NCBI RefSeq assembly: GCF_018617855.1
Contig: NZ_JACSKY010000005.1
Span: forward strand, 118,909-182,908
Direction: 5' to 3'
Length of the DNA stretch: 64,000 nucleotides
From: Exiguobacterium qingdaonense
GTDB lineage: Bacteria; Bacillota; Bacilli; Exiguobacteriales; Exiguobacteriaceae
A program made the position numbers and the translations under genes. Below, one piece after another: positions 1 to 8,021 of the stretch (position 1 is the stretch's first letter; every line of letters starts with the position of its first letter). Below the pieces are notes generated by a model. It searched no databases, was not told where the DNA came from, and was given only the letters and a program-made list of their open reading frames with translations.

Positions 1-15
1 GATTCCGTTGCCGCA

Positions 16-537
16 TCAGCGGAAGTGAGACGTCTTTGATTGGGAAAGTTCGAGGAGACGTCGCTCTAAGGAACCGTCAAACGGGAATTGCTGATGCTCG
101 ATTCGTCTTTTCACCTCAGCGACGGTTTTCCAGACGTAGGAAATCAACGCATTCGGATAGCCATATCGTACTCGGTTGAACTCCAACTCTTCTTCGTCGA
201 CGAGTCGCCACTCATTCGGTTGCTCTGCAACAAAGTCTAGATCCAAATCAACAAAGTGAATCGCCTCGTCGGTCATGGTCGGTGGAAGCCCAATATTCGA
301 GTACCAACGCATCGTCCCGTCGTGCTCTAAATCGAGTTGGAGCGTGAATCCTTCATGTCGCATAAAGCACTCGAGCGAATGAGAATCATATGTATAACAG
401 GCACCTCGCGTATGATGTTGAAGCGTTCGCCCCGGTCCTGCATACAACAACACATAATCATCCGATTCTTCAATGACGTGACTCGACCATTCATAATGGA
501 GCTGTTGGTCGTATTTGAGTAAAGAGATGTTCTTCAT
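16..537 (-). CDS. DUF402 family protein
   Basis: 173-aa protein of the DUF402 family, whose characterised members are nucleoside tri-/diphosphatases using acidic residues to bind metal. Visible here are the WYSNIGLPP segment followed by the acidic DLDLDFV strand and a DEEEL motif in the middle of the protein, matching the family core in order and spacing. The start is the ATG preceded by AGGAGG with 6 nt spacing; an in-frame GTG one codon upstream lies too close to the Shine-Dalgarno. It stands alone, read away from the lipoprotein gene behind it. Substrate is not predictable from sequence. Confidence 0.8.
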   Translation of the reverse strand: MKNISLLKYDQQLHYEWSSHVIEESDDYVLLYAGPGRTLQHHTRGACYTYDSHSLECFMRHEGFTLQLDLEHDGTMRWYSNIGLPPTMTDEAIHFVDLDLDFVAEQPNEWRLVDEEELEFNRVRYGYPNALISYVWKTVAEVKRRIEHQQFPFDGSLERRLLELSQSKTSHFR

Positions 538-604
538 CACTGACCTCCTAAAAGATGGGTTTTCTTCATTATCCTCTATCGCTCGGGTTTAGACTAGACA
601 AATA

Positions 605-632
605 GGGCGTGCCGATATCACTCGGTACGCCT
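605..632 (-). terminator. Rho-independent terminator of lipoprotein gene
   Basis: GGCGT and CCGA stem arms with a single mismatch between them, then a T-rich TATTTG run on the minus strand, directly after the stop of the lipoprotein gene. Confidence 0.6.
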
Positions 633-636
633 ACTT

Positions 637-1263
637 TCATTTTGTTACATTGATGGTGAATTCGTATCGCTCTTCTGCCACTCTCTCAAACGCTTCGTTC
701 GAAGGTCCACTCGTGAAAAATTTCACTTCAGTCAGCTCTTCAGGTTTTGCTTTGACGAAGAAGAGAACATTCCCTTCCTTCTTCACTTTCCCTAAAAATT
801 CGCCACCAACGTCGTCCGAGAAAAAGAGGTCTGCCTCGACCTGCTCGCCGGTATTCGTGACAATTGTACCTTGATCGGGGTAAAAACTAATTGCATCGTC
901 GATAGTATTCTCTGCAATCACATTCATGGCAACGACCGTCACTTCCTCAGCTCCATCAAATGAATCACGATATACCTCATTTACTTGCAAGCGTGACGTC
1001 TGTACCTTGTCGATGGCGAACTGGATTGGTCCCATCGTCTCCGTGATCGTGAGCGCCTTATTCTTCATATAGATCTTGTTTGTGCCGAGTTCACTCTCTT
1101 GAACGTCCGTCTCTTCAGTTGATGATTCTTTAGCCGTACTCGCTTCCGCCTCTGCCACTTCTTCCGTATCCGTGGCCGTCGTCTTCAGTTCATCTGCTTC
1201 TCCGCATCCAACAAGTAGTGCGAGCGGCACCGCCACCAGTAAGCCAAATCGTTTCATGTTCAT
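637..1263 (-). CDS. Secreted lipoprotein, DUF4352-like domain
   Basis: 208-aa lipoprotein. The N-terminus has a basic stretch, a hydrophobic segment and a lipobox (LLVGC) at about residues 16-20, so the cysteine should be lipidated and the protein anchored outside the membrane. A low-complexity acidic linker rich in T, E and A (about residues 22-60) leads to a C-terminal domain of about 140 residues with alternating beta strands, resembling the DUF4352/telokin-like lipoprotein fold. The start was chosen at the second of three close ATGs for spacing to GGGAGAG; the first or third is possible. Function unknown; it is monocistronic. Confidence 0.75.
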   Translation of the reverse strand: MNMKRFGLLVAVPLALLVGCGEADELKTTATDTEEVAEAEASTAKESSTEETDVQESELGTNKIYMKNKALTITETMGPIQFAIDKVQTSRLQVNEVYRDSFDGAEEVTVVAMNVIAENTIDDAISFYPDQGTIVTNTGEQVEADLFFSDDVGGEFLGKVKKEGNVLFFVKAKPEELTEVKFFTSGPSNEAFERVAEERYEFTINVTK

Positions 1264-1357
1264 CTTCATCTCTCCCTTTCCAAAATCAAAGTGATGTGGT
1301 TAAGACGAATATAACGAATTGATAAACGGTACCGTATTAAGAAAAAGTTCCAGGTAA

Positions 1358-1391
1358 AATAAAAGCCAAGGTCCGGAATCGAACCTTGACA
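1358..1391 (-). terminator. Terminator of small acidic protein gene
   Basis: CAAGGT/ACCTTG stem with GCTTTTATTTT following on the minus strand, just after the stop of the 61-aa gene. Its loop happens to resemble a tRNA T-loop but no tRNA surrounds it. Confidence 0.55.
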
Positions 1392-1398
1392 CATATAC

Positions 1399-1584
1399 TT
1401 ATCCTCTTGATTTCAGCTCTTCTTCCTCGTATGGGTCAGGACGATCCTCAAACGGCGTATCGTCCTCGACGTACGCCTCGAGTTTCGGGTCCCGTTCGAC
1501 GTATTCATCGTACGCTCCCTCTGGACCATAGACGAAATAACGGCGCTTCCGTGACGATACCGGTTTAGACTCTTTCTCACGCAT
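1399..1584 (-). CDS. Small highly charged hypothetical protein
   Basis: 61 aa, rich in E, D, R, K and P, with a basic N-terminal half containing KRRYFVYGPEG and an acidic C-terminal half. No membrane segment and no recognised family. The start is the ATG 8 nt after AGGAGGGAA; an in-frame upstream ATG (1617) has no ribosome site. The strong ribosome binding site and a following terminator support a real gene. Function unknown. Confidence 0.6.
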   Translation of the reverse strand: MREKESKPVSSRKRRYFVYGPEGAYDEYVERDPKLEAYVEDDTPFEDRPDPYEEEELKSRG

Positions 1585-1744
1585 CTCGTTTCCCTCCTCT
1601 TTCCAGAAAAGAAGCAACGGCTACATTGATGTTTACCCGATTATAGCGGAAAACAGACGTCATTTCACCCTCGCTTTTAATCCGAAACCTTTTTTGCATG
1701 ATGTTCGTATATATTCATACCAATCCAACGAAGGGATGATACAT

Positions 1745-2122
1745 ATGCAATTATTAAAGAAAGGGTTCGTACGAAGTCTCTTATGGTCACTTCCGTTTGC
1801 GATCCTCGCGCCCTACCAAGGATGGTCAGGAAATACAGGCGGCGTACACGCCATGCTCGTCTACGCCGGGGTCGCGTTCTTTCTCGGGCTGACGAGGGTC
1901 ATTTATGAAGTTAAACAGTGGTCGTTCAAAAAACAGATTTTCATCCACTGGAGCGTCATGCACGTGACGATCTTGCCACTTCTCTGGTTCGGTGGGTCTA
2001 CGCCAGTCACGTCACTTCAAGACGCCGTGCGCCTCTATTTAAACTTTATGGTAACTGGTTTGATCTTGTTTACCGTCTCGTACTTCATCATCCGGATACG
2101 TCGACAAGTCAAAGCCTCTTAA
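1745..2122 (+). CDS. DUF3021 family membrane protein
   Basis: 125-aa integral membrane protein with four predicted transmembrane segments (about residues 12-28, 38-55, 68-84 and 98-117) and a basic C-terminal tail, the layout of the DUF3021 family common in Bacillota. Start at 1745 has GAAGGG with 7 nt spacing; upstream in-frame ATGs at 1736 and 1694 are less well placed. It converges on the flagellar operon end and shares a bidirectional terminator with it. Function unknown. Confidence 0.7.
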   Translation: MQLLKKGFVRSLLWSLPFAILAPYQGWSGNTGGVHAMLVYAGVAFFLGLTRVIYEVKQWSFKKQIFIHWSVMHVTILPLLWFGGSTPVTSLQDAVRLYLNFMVTGLILFTVSYFIIRIRRQVKAS

Positions 2123-2125
2123 CAC

Positions 2126-2156
2126 AAAAGCTCGAAGGCATGTGCCTTCGAGCTTT
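2126..2156. terminator. Bidirectional terminator between DUF3021 gene and fliT
   Basis: Perfect 15-bp inverted repeat AAAAGCTCGAAGGCA/TGCCTTCGAGCTTTT with a 1-nt centre (effective loop larger) and A/T tracts on both sides, serving the two convergent transcription units. Confidence 0.85.
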
Positions 2157-2509
2157 TACGTCTGCTGGTCGAATAGACCAGAAAAGTTGGAATCAACGTC
2201 TTCATAAGGGTCGACGTAGGACTTGACCGTCTTTCGTTCCATCCGGGCCGTCCCGAGCGTCATCCCGAGACGCTGATGTTCGGCCCCAATGAGACGGGCA
2301 ATCTTTTGACTGTCGTCGACAAGTTGTCGGAGGACCGTCTGATCGGCTTTCTCCAGATCAGGACCGTGCGCCGCGAGCAACTGTTCGCGGTCGTCCAAGA
2401 GCTCATGGATTTGTTCCATCCACGTATCATACGTCGGCTCTTCTGGGACTTTCGCCAGCAACTCTTTTAAGCGCTGTGTCTTTAAGATAATCTCATCGAT
2501 TGGTCTCAT
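2156..2509 (-). CDS. fliT: FliT-like flagellar export chaperone
   Basis: 117-aa mostly helical, charged protein at the end of the flaG-fliD-fliS operon, the standard place of FliT, which keeps the filament cap protein FliD soluble before export. Sequence is poorly conserved, so the call rests on position, size and helical heptad-like pattern. Its ATG overlaps the fliS stop (ATGA), indicating translational coupling; a longer frame start at 2542 would overlap fliS by 37 nt and is unlikely. Confidence 0.7.
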   Translation of the reverse strand: MRPIDEIILKTQRLKELLAKVPEEPTYDTWMEQIHELLDDREQLLAAHGPDLEKADQTVLRQLVDDSQKIARLIGAEHQRLGMTLGTARMERKTVKSYVDPYEDVDSNFSGLFDQQT

Positions 2510-2880
2510 GACTGCTTCGCGAGTTTCATCGCTTCCTTCCACGTGTCACGGAGTTCCGTTGTGAAGTCGAGCACCTCGTCGAGGATGGTCGTGTCGTTCT
2601 TGACGTTCGCATCGACGAGACGGCGCCACATATAGTCATAGAGCGAGTCTAGGTTTGCCGAGATGGCGATGTCTTTATTGAGTGTGAGACGAAGTTCTTG
2701 GAAGATGGCTTGCGTCTTTTGAATGTTGATGTTCTTCAAGTCAGGGTTTCCCTGGTCGATTGCAAGCTTGGCGAGGCGCATGAACTTGAGCGCCCCGTCA
2801 TAAAGCATAAGCGTCAGTTCCTGTGGGTTTGCGGTCGTGACCGCGCTGTTTTGATATGTTGCGTATGGATTGGCTACCAT
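2506..2880 (-). CDS. fliS: Flagellar export chaperone FliS
   Basis: 124 aa, the usual length for FliS, the four-helix chaperone that binds the disordered C-terminus of flagellin in the cytoplasm and prevents early polymerisation; in Bacillus it also cooperates with FliW. The N-terminal YATYQNSAVTTANPQELTLMLY segment region is diagnostic: the Tyr-rich start followed by PQELxLMLYDGA. It lies 14 nt after fliD and overlaps fliT by 4 nt. Confidence 0.95.
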   Translation of the reverse strand: MVANPYATYQNSAVTTANPQELTLMLYDGALKFMRLAKLAIDQGNPDLKNINIQKTQAIFQELRLTLNKDIAISANLDSLYDYMWRRLVDANVKNDTTILDEVLDFTTELRDTWKEAMKLAKQS

Positions 2881-2894
2881 TTAAATTCCTCCTC

Positions 2895-4589
2895 TTACAT
2901 GCCTCCGCCTAAAAACTGTTGAAGTGAAGCGGCTTGTGAGTTCGCCTGGTTCATCGCCGTTTCCATCGCGGCGAAGCGACGGTAATAGGCGTTTTCTTTA
3001 TCGATGAGTAAATCATTCAGTCGTTGAATTCGTGAGTCGATTTGGGTCATCTCGCGACCCATCGAGTATGATGGGGCGCCTGCTCCATCTGCGCCCGCAA
3101 TCCGAGTGATGTTTGACCGTGAAGCAGCTGCCGTGTCACGGATTTGCGGAAGGAGTCCCGTTTCTTCATCCGTGAAGAGCTTATACACTTGTTCCGGATC
3201 TTTCTCAATGGCTGCTTTTAACTTCTCTTCATTCAGCTCAATCTTTCCGCCGTTCGTAAAGTCAGAACCCGTGGAGAGACCGATTTGGAACAAGCGAGAC
3301 ATGCCTACATCATTCGTGCTCGATGTCGCGCTCGACCACTTGCTACGAAGCGTGTCCATCGCCCCGCGGAGAATTGTATCCCCTCGAAGCATCCCGCTCA
3401 TCGCTTTTTCTTCCCATTTCTTGATCTCATCTTCAGACAACTCATCACGCTGTGCCTGTGTGAGCGGTGCAAAAGAACGGAATCGTTCTTCGCGTGTCTT
3501 CTTGTTCATGAGATCAATCGTCTCATTATACTTATCGACAAAACCTTTGATGTTGTCAAAGATTTTTTGGGTGTCAGTAGCGGCTGATAGTGTGACAGGT
3601 CCTCCTGTTTCGAGGAAAGATGATTTCAGTGTCAACGTCATATTGTCAATCGTCGTCGTGTTCGAAGCACGTTCGACTTCAATTCCATTCACTTTAAACT
3701 TCGCATTTTGTCCAGTCGAAGCAACCGTCCCCATACTAAAGGCAGATTTGAAGTTAGTATCAAATTGAATGGTCGAAGTGGCTCCGGTCTCTTTCGTCGA
3801 CAAGGAGATTTTTCCGGTAGAGGATTCAAAGAAAGCAGAAAGTCCTGTTTCTTTACTATTTAACTTGCTCATCAATTCTTTTACCGTTGCGTCCGCACCT
3901 AATTCAATCTTTTGATATGTCCCGGCTGTACTAGATTTGTACTGAATTTCAAAGCCAGTCCCAGAGGAGAACGAAGCAGAAACATCTTTTGGAATGACTC
4001 CACCAGGATAGTTTGTTGTATTGGTGGCAGTGACTTTACCAGCCGCTGCGTCATACGCAAAGTCCGTAGAATCTAAAACGTTTCCTGCCGCATCTTTTAA
4101 GACGACTGTCGAAAAGTCCAAATCTTTCGGAATCGTTAACTCGGTTCCAGCCGTCTCTTGAATGACACGCTTTTGTCCGGCAACAAATCCATTCATGTCT
4201 GATAATTTTGTTGTACTCGTCAACTTTTGTCCATTACGATCGACAGCATCTAAAATCGTCGTCGCCGAACTGGCCAACTGTGTAACCGAGTCAATCCGAA
4301 CCGCACTATTACCACTTGATGGTCCAGCAGTCACGCTGATTTTTGACTCATCCGACGAGCTAGACGTCTTCGCATAGAAGTTTCGGCTGAACATCAAGTC
4401 GACCGCACTATTCCGCAATGTCATGAGGGACCGGTTGATTTCGCGATACGCATCGCGCTTCCATTCTGTCGTTTGTTTCTTCTGCTCAAGTTTATCAATC
4501 GGCGCTCGCTCGACCTGCATCAGTTGCTTAATAATCGTATCCGTATCGATTCCACTGGCGAGTCCGCCAAATCGGATTGGTGTCGTCAT
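2895..4589 (-). CDS. fliD: Flagellar filament cap protein FliD
   Basis: 564-aa flagellar hook-associated protein 2. The N-terminal domain carries FGGLASGIDTDTIIKQLMQ, the conserved FliD start, with the D0/D1 coiled region (about residues 1-110); the middle is a variable beta-rich, Thr/Ser-rich region; the C-terminal helix (about 470-560) ends in a coiled-coil rich in Asn and Gln. It caps the growing filament and places flagellin subunits. Second gene of the flaG-fliD-fliS-fliT operon under a sigma-D promoter. Confidence 0.95.
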   Translation of the reverse strand: MTTPIRFGGLASGIDTDTIIKQLMQVERAPIDKLEQKKQTTEWKRDAYREINRSLMTLRNSAVDLMFSRNFYAKTSSSSDESKISVTAGPSSGNSAVRIDSVTQLASSATTILDAVDRNGQKLTSTTKLSDMNGFVAGQKRVIQETAGTELTIPKDLDFSTVVLKDAAGNVLDSTDFAYDAAAGKVTATNTTNYPGGVIPKDVSASFSSGTGFEIQYKSSTAGTYQKIELGADATVKELMSKLNSKETGLSAFFESSTGKISLSTKETGATSTIQFDTNFKSAFSMGTVASTGQNAKFKVNGIEVERASNTTTIDNMTLTLKSSFLETGGPVTLSAATDTQKIFDNIKGFVDKYNETIDLMNKKTREERFRSFAPLTQAQRDELSEDEIKKWEEKAMSGMLRGDTILRGAMDTLRSKWSSATSSTNDVGMSRLFQIGLSTGSDFTNGGKIELNEEKLKAAIEKDPEQVYKLFTDEETGLLPQIRDTAAASRSNITRIAGADGAGAPSYSMGREMTQIDSRIQRLNDLLIDKENAYYRRFAAMETAMNQANSQAASLQQFLGGGM

Positions 4590-4601
4590 AAGAATCCTCC
4601 T

Positions 4602-4958
4602 TTATACCCGTTCATCGAAGAGTTGATTGAACTCCATGAACGCCGCAAAGAAATCGAGGGACTTCTTGCTTGGGATTTCGCGGATCACTTCGTTGTTCGT
4701 ATCCACGATTTGAATATAATAGTCGTTCAATTTTTCATGCTTCATAAATTTTAAACCTGTACGCTGTTGTTCTAGGACTTGATTCGCCTTCTCGACGGCC
4801 GCCTCTAGCTTGGTAACGTGTTGAGGCGTCGGAAGAATGACGATGCCTTCGTCGGCGAGCTTCGCTTGATTCGCTTCGACGAACACGTTTTTCGTTTGTT
4901 CATACGGCAAGACGGAAGAAGGTAGGTGAAGCCGGACTTCTGAAATGGTCGGGTTCAT
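4602..4958 (-). CDS. flaG: FlaG family flagellar protein
   Basis: 118 aa. The C-terminal 50 residues contain the FlaG core (LKFMKHEKLNDYYIQIVD followed by IREIPSKKSLDF), the motif shared by FlaG/YvyC proteins that affect filament length. First gene of the fliD operon, 12 nt upstream of fliD, with AGAGGAG as ribosome binding site and a sigma-D-type promoter just upstream. Confidence 0.9.
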   Translation of the reverse strand: MNPTISEVRLHLPSSVLPYEQTKNVFVEANQAKLADEGIVILPTPQHVTKLEAAVEKANQVLEQQRTGLKFMKHEKLNDYYIQIVDTNNEVIREIPSKKSLDFFAAFMEFNQLFDERV

Positions 4959-4994
4959 ATAGGTCTACTCCTCTTATAATTGTTCTCATGGACT

Positions 4995-5020
4995 TTATCG
5001 GTAGAAATGTAGTGAGTTTA
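4995..5020 (-). promoter_or_regulatory. Sigma-D promoter for flaG-fliDST
   Basis: On the minus strand TAAA (5020-5017) is followed after 14 nt by ACCGATAA (5002-4995). The sigma-D consensus is TAAA-N15-GCCGATAT; the match is good but the spacer is one short. It lies 37 nt before the flaG start. Confidence 0.6.
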
Positions 5021-5039
5021 TAGTAATTTAGTCAATTGA

Positions 5040-5237
5040 CTATCGTTTCTGAGCTTCAAGAAATTTCACTTGTGCTTGTAGATCTTCAAATTGCTTTTGT
5101 AAATGATCTCTTCTTTTCTCATCACACGTTATCGCTTCACATGCAATCGATCGCATCGTTATTAGTAGGTCTTCTAATTCAGCTAATCGCTTTTGTTCGA
5201 AAGATATAGCTTTTAATTCTATTAATAATTTTTCCAA
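5040..5237 (-). CDS. Small coiled-coil hypothetical protein
   Basis: 65 aa, nearly all predicted helix with a leucine-rich heptad pattern (EKLLIELKAI near the start, ending in QKQFEDLQAQVKFLEAQK). Start is a TTG preceded by AGAAGGTG. It sits on the same strand just upstream of the flaG promoter and just downstream of the intron/endonuclease locus. Position suggests a flagellar accessory or chaperone-like protein, but no family is recognised, and the codon choice is more AT-rich than its neighbours. Confidence 0.5.
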   Translation of the reverse strand: MEKLLIELKAISFEQKRLAELEDLLITMRSIACEAITCDEKRRDHLQKQFEDLQAQVKFLEAQKR

Positions 5238-5379
5238 TCGACAACACCTTCTCTCGCTCTACTTATCGACATGTCAATCAAAATTTGAACGTAAGTCCAT
5301 GAATTATTAGCACAGGTCATTCGAATAAATCGGGAATGATTTAAGAAAGGTAAAAAATTTGATGAAGGAGAAACACGTC

Positions 5380-6216
5380 ATGGACTGGGAAGGACTATCC
5401 GAAGAACAAGTCGCTATTTTGGTCGCTAGTATTTTGGGGGATGGGGAAATCACAAAGTGTTATGCGTATGACAGAAGAATAAACAACAGTTACCGGGAAC
5501 ATTTTAGTTTAGGTCAGTTGAGTTATCGGGAGTGGAAACAGCGAAAACTTCCAAATTTGCTTTATTTACGTAGAGACAATTTAGTGTCACGATCGATTCC
5601 ACTCATGACAAGACTATTTCCTCTTTTTTATCCGAACAATAAAAAGCACATCCCCTTCGAACTACTGAAAGATATTCATCACCCAGCATGTATACTGACA
5701 CTTTATTTAGACGACGGTTCGCTTCTTCTCAGCAAACGTTTTAATCATAAAAAGAAGGAAATTCAATTTACACCACATATCGCTTTCTATTTACAAGCCT
5801 TTTCGAAAGAACAATTAGAGCAACTCGCTGAATGGATGAAAAACCATTACAATATCAACGTCCGCACATCAGGTACACCGAGCGGAACCGGCTATTACCT
5901 AAAGACGACAAAAGTGACCGATACATTTGATATTTTAAATTTACTTCAACCTTACCAAGCTGAACTTCCGGACTTTATGTACAAATTGTCATGGGAAAAC
6001 CGTTTAGACGCTGAGGTGAATCACTATAAACAAACACACCCTGACTATACGATTCGCGTCTCGATTCCTGCAAGACCTTATAGTCATGAAGACATCGCAT
6101 CACTGATTGAATGGAAACAGCAAGGTGTGACCGATAAAGAAATTGCCCAACGTTTAAATCGAACGTATTGGTCCGTCGTTTATAAATGGCAAGACGTGAA
6201 AAACCGTGAAGCATAA
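5380..6216 (+). CDS. LAGLIDADG-type homing endonuclease
   Basis: 278-aa protein with two LAGLIDADG-like helices: ILVASILGDGEI (about residues 11-22) and CILTLYLDDGSLL (about 105-117), each carrying the acidic residue that binds catalytic metal. This is the LAGLIDADG_2 layout of intron-associated single-chain endonucleases. The C-terminal 45 residues form a helix-turn-helix (VTDKEIAQRLNRTYWSVVY) that could add DNA specificity. Start at 5380 follows AAGGAG by 9 nt; in-frame ATG 5362 and TTG 5359 are alternatives. It is AT-rich compared with its surroundings and points toward the flagellin exon and group I intron, converging on a shared terminator, so it lies outside the intron rather than inside it. 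Likely role: cleaving intronless flagellin genes. Confidence 0.85.
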   Translation: MDWEGLSEEQVAILVASILGDGEITKCYAYDRRINNSYREHFSLGQLSYREWKQRKLPNLLYLRRDNLVSRSIPLMTRLFPLFYPNNKKHIPFELLKDIHHPACILTLYLDDGSLLLSKRFNHKKKEIQFTPHIAFYLQAFSKEQLEQLAEWMKNHYNINVRTSGTPSGTGYYLKTTKVTDTFDILNLLQPYQAELPDFMYKLSWENRLDAEVNHYKQTHPDYTIRVSIPARPYSHEDIASLIEWKQQGVTDKEIAQRLNRTYWSVVYKWQDVKNREA

Positions 6217-6231
6217 GGCTCCACGGTTTTT
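6200..6231. terminator. Bidirectional terminator shared by endonuclease gene and flagellin exon
   Basis: Stem AAAACCGTG/CACGGTTTT with T-tracts on both sides. The plus-strand copy starts inside the last codons of the endonuclease gene; the minus-strand copy follows the flagellin C-terminal segment by about 30 nt. Confidence 0.75.
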
Positions 6232-6261
6232 AGTATAACGATTAAATACTCAATTGCTATA

Positions 6262-6306
6262 TTAACGGAGCAATTGAAGTACAGCCTGAGGCTGTTGATT
6301 TGCTTG
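6262..6306 (-). other. Orphan flagellin C-terminal coding segment (putative 3' exon)
   Basis: Forty-five bases read on the minus strand as [14 protein letters not shown] then TAA. This is the canonical end of bacillar flagellins and differs from the end of the complete hag gene 350 nt upstream ([14 protein letters not shown]). It has no start codon or ribosome site of its own and is preceded directly by the 3' end of a group I intron, with the expected terminal G at 6307. It should be either the 3' exon of an intron-split flagellin or its relic. A splice after the Ala codon of SQAMLA in hag would restore a normal flagellin end in frame. Confidence 0.8.
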
Positions 6307-6659
6307 CTGGGACCCATATTTTTCAATATGGCCTAGACTATATCTTCACCCTTTTACAATATAAATATATTATTTATTACTATTGCAAAATAGGGGCTGG
6401 GCACTTCCCTCGCCGTTTACGAGGTACGGATCTCATAACCATGGACTAGTCAGTCGGTAGGTCGTTCATCCTAGTCGTTGAACCTTCATCACAGTTTCCT
6501 GACAGATGCTTGGCTGCTGATTGTCCAATCCCTTCCTTTTTTTCAAAACGTTCACGCTCACCGTTTCCAGTCACGTTGTCGTAAGGAGGGCTCTAAGGAG
6601 TTCCAGCAATTCACCCAGTTATATTCTTATCCGTTACCAGATAAGACGCCCGTCATTCC
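6307..6659 (-). ncRNA. Group I self-splicing intron (core; 5' boundary unresolved)
   Basis: Reading the minus strand 5'->3': a P2 hairpin (6646-6625, TCTTATCTG/CGGATAAGA with GTAA loop); the P element ending in GAATTGCTGGAACTCC (near 6614-6590); the Q element AATCAGCAGCCAAGC (6522-6508), whose CAGC pairs with GCTG to make P4; the R element GGTTCAACGACTA (6484-6472); the S element AAGATATAGTC (6346-6336), whose TAGTC pairs with GACTA to make P7; P9 with a GAAA loop (6331-6314); and a terminal G at 6307. These are the conserved elements of phage- and Bacillus-type group IA introns, about 350 nt. No canonical P1 with a U-G pair was found: only a short hairpin over the hag stop (6670-6657) with a U-A pair. 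The intron carries no ORF. Confidence 0.85.
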
Positions 6660-8021
6660 TTACCGAAGGAGTTGAAGTACTGCCTGCGGTGCAGAGTTGG
6701 CTTGAGCTAACATTGCTTGTGAAGCTTGGTTGAGGATGTTGTTCTTCGTGAAGTTCATCATCTCTTTCGCCATGTCTACGTCGCGAATACGTGATTCAGC
6801 TGCTTGGAGGTTTTCTGCAGATGTGCTCAAGTTATTGATTGTGTGTTCGAGACGGTTTTGAGTAGCACCCATTTTTGAACGTTCTGCAGAAACAGTCTCA
6901 ATTGCATCATTGATTGTTGTGACTGCCGCACTTGCTGAAGATTGGTTTGTAACATCGATATTTGCTACACCTAATGATTTAGCTCGCATATCATTGATGC
7001 CAACACTGATGTCTTGTCCTGCATTTGCTCCAATTTGTAGTTTTAAAGCATTATTTGAGTTGACAGTGATACTAACGTTAGCATCTGCAGTTAATGTGAA
7101 TTCGAGTCCTTTGTAATCTCCACTAGTCACGGTAACTTTGTTTCCAGTAGCATTGTAAGAACCTCCTAATTCACCAAGATCCATTACTGCATCTGTACCT
7201 GTAGCGTTATTTGTAGCAGATGTGCCTGCAAATGTTCCTGTACCAGTTCCAAATTCAATTTTTGTAGCAGAACCTTCACCAACCGATGTAAAAGTAAAAC
7301 CAGTTCCATTTGCCCATTCTGCTGTTACGCCTGTAGCTGTTGCTTTTTCATTGATTACATCTAAAACATCTTGAACTGTATCAGTTGTTGCAAAGCTAAA
7401 CGATGTCCCGTTGATTTCAAGAGTACTTGCCGAACCAATAGCTGTACCTGTGTTTGCTAGTGAAGCAGAAGTTGCATCAACATGTGATGCTTTCGATGCT
7501 AAAGTAGTATTAGCTGCAGTCAAATTGATTACCCCAGCCTTGGTATCTGCTGTTCCAGTAACATTCTTGACTGTAGTGTTTGATGCAGTAATGTCTACAC
7601 CAGCACTACCGTTCAGTAATTTTTTAGTGTTAAATTCAGTGTTTTCACCGATTCGATCGATTTCTTGTGTAAGTTGATTAATTTCTTTTTGAATTTCTGT
7701 ACGATCTGCATCAGTGTTCGTGTCGTTCGAAGATTGTACCGATAGTTCACGCATACGTTGAAGAATTGAATGGGTTTCATTCAAAGCACCTTCAGCTGTT
7801 TGAATGAGTGAAATTCCGTCTTGAGCATTACGTGTCGCTTGATCTAAACCACGAATCTGTCCACGCATTTTTTCAGAGATTGCAAGACCAGCTGCATCAT
7901 CTCCAGCACGGTTAATACGAAGACCTGAAGACAATTTCTCCATTGCCTTACCAGTTTGCGTTGTGTTGAACGACATATTACGGTGTGCGTTCATTGCATT
8001 CATGTTATTGTTGATAATCAT
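6660..8021 (-). CDS. hag: Flagellin
   Basis: 453-aa filament protein. The N-terminal D0/D1 region (about residues 1-170) starts [15 protein letters not shown] and contains [18 protein letters not shown]; the C-terminal D1/D0 region (about 360-453) ends in [20 protein letters not shown]. The middle is a Thr/Ala/Gly-rich surface domain, more AT-rich than the ends. Length exceeds the about 300 aa of B. subtilis Hag because of this insert. Upstream lie a sigma-D promoter and a leader with GGA motifs suited to CsrA; the Shine-Dalgarno itself is ATGGAGGG. Fifteen nt after the stop a group I intron core begins, followed by another flagellin C-terminal segment. Confidence 0.95.
   Translation of the reverse strand: MIINNNMNAMNAHRNMSFNTTQTGKAMEKLSSGLRINRAGDDAAGLAISEKMRGQIRGLDQATRNAQDGISLIQTAEGALNETHSILQRMRELSVQSSNDTNTDADRTEIQKEINQLTQEIDRIGENTEFNTKKLLNGSAGVDITASNTTVKNVTGTADTKAGVINLTAANTTLASKASHVDATSASLANTGTAIGSASTLEINGTSFSFATTDTVQDVLDVINEKATATGVTAEWANGTGFTFTSVGEGSATKIEFGTGTGTFAGTSATNNATGTDAVMDLGELGGSYNATGNKVTVTSGDYKGLEFTLTADANVSITVNSNNALKLQIGANAGQDISVGINDMRAKSLGVANIDVTNQSSASAAVTTINDAIETVSAERSKMGATQNRLEHTINNLSTSAENLQAAESRIRDVDMAKEMMNFTKNNILNQASQAMLAQANSAPQAVLQLLR

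Noticed and set aside
1365..1391. A tRNA 3' part (GGTTCGATTCC T-loop look-alike)
   Set aside because: No acceptor, D or anticodon arm surrounds it, the T-stem does not pair, and the sequence is better explained as a terminator stem-loop.
5359..5380. TTG 5359 or ATG 5362 as start of the homing endonuclease
   Set aside because: Spacing to AAGGAG favours ATG 5380, and the conserved LAGLIDADG region begins soon after; the earlier starts are only possible.
6657..6670. Canonical P1 helix of the group I intron over the hag stop codon
   Set aside because: The TCCTT/AAGGA hairpin has a U-A instead of the required U-G pair at the possible cleavage point, so it is not accepted as a defined 5' splice site.
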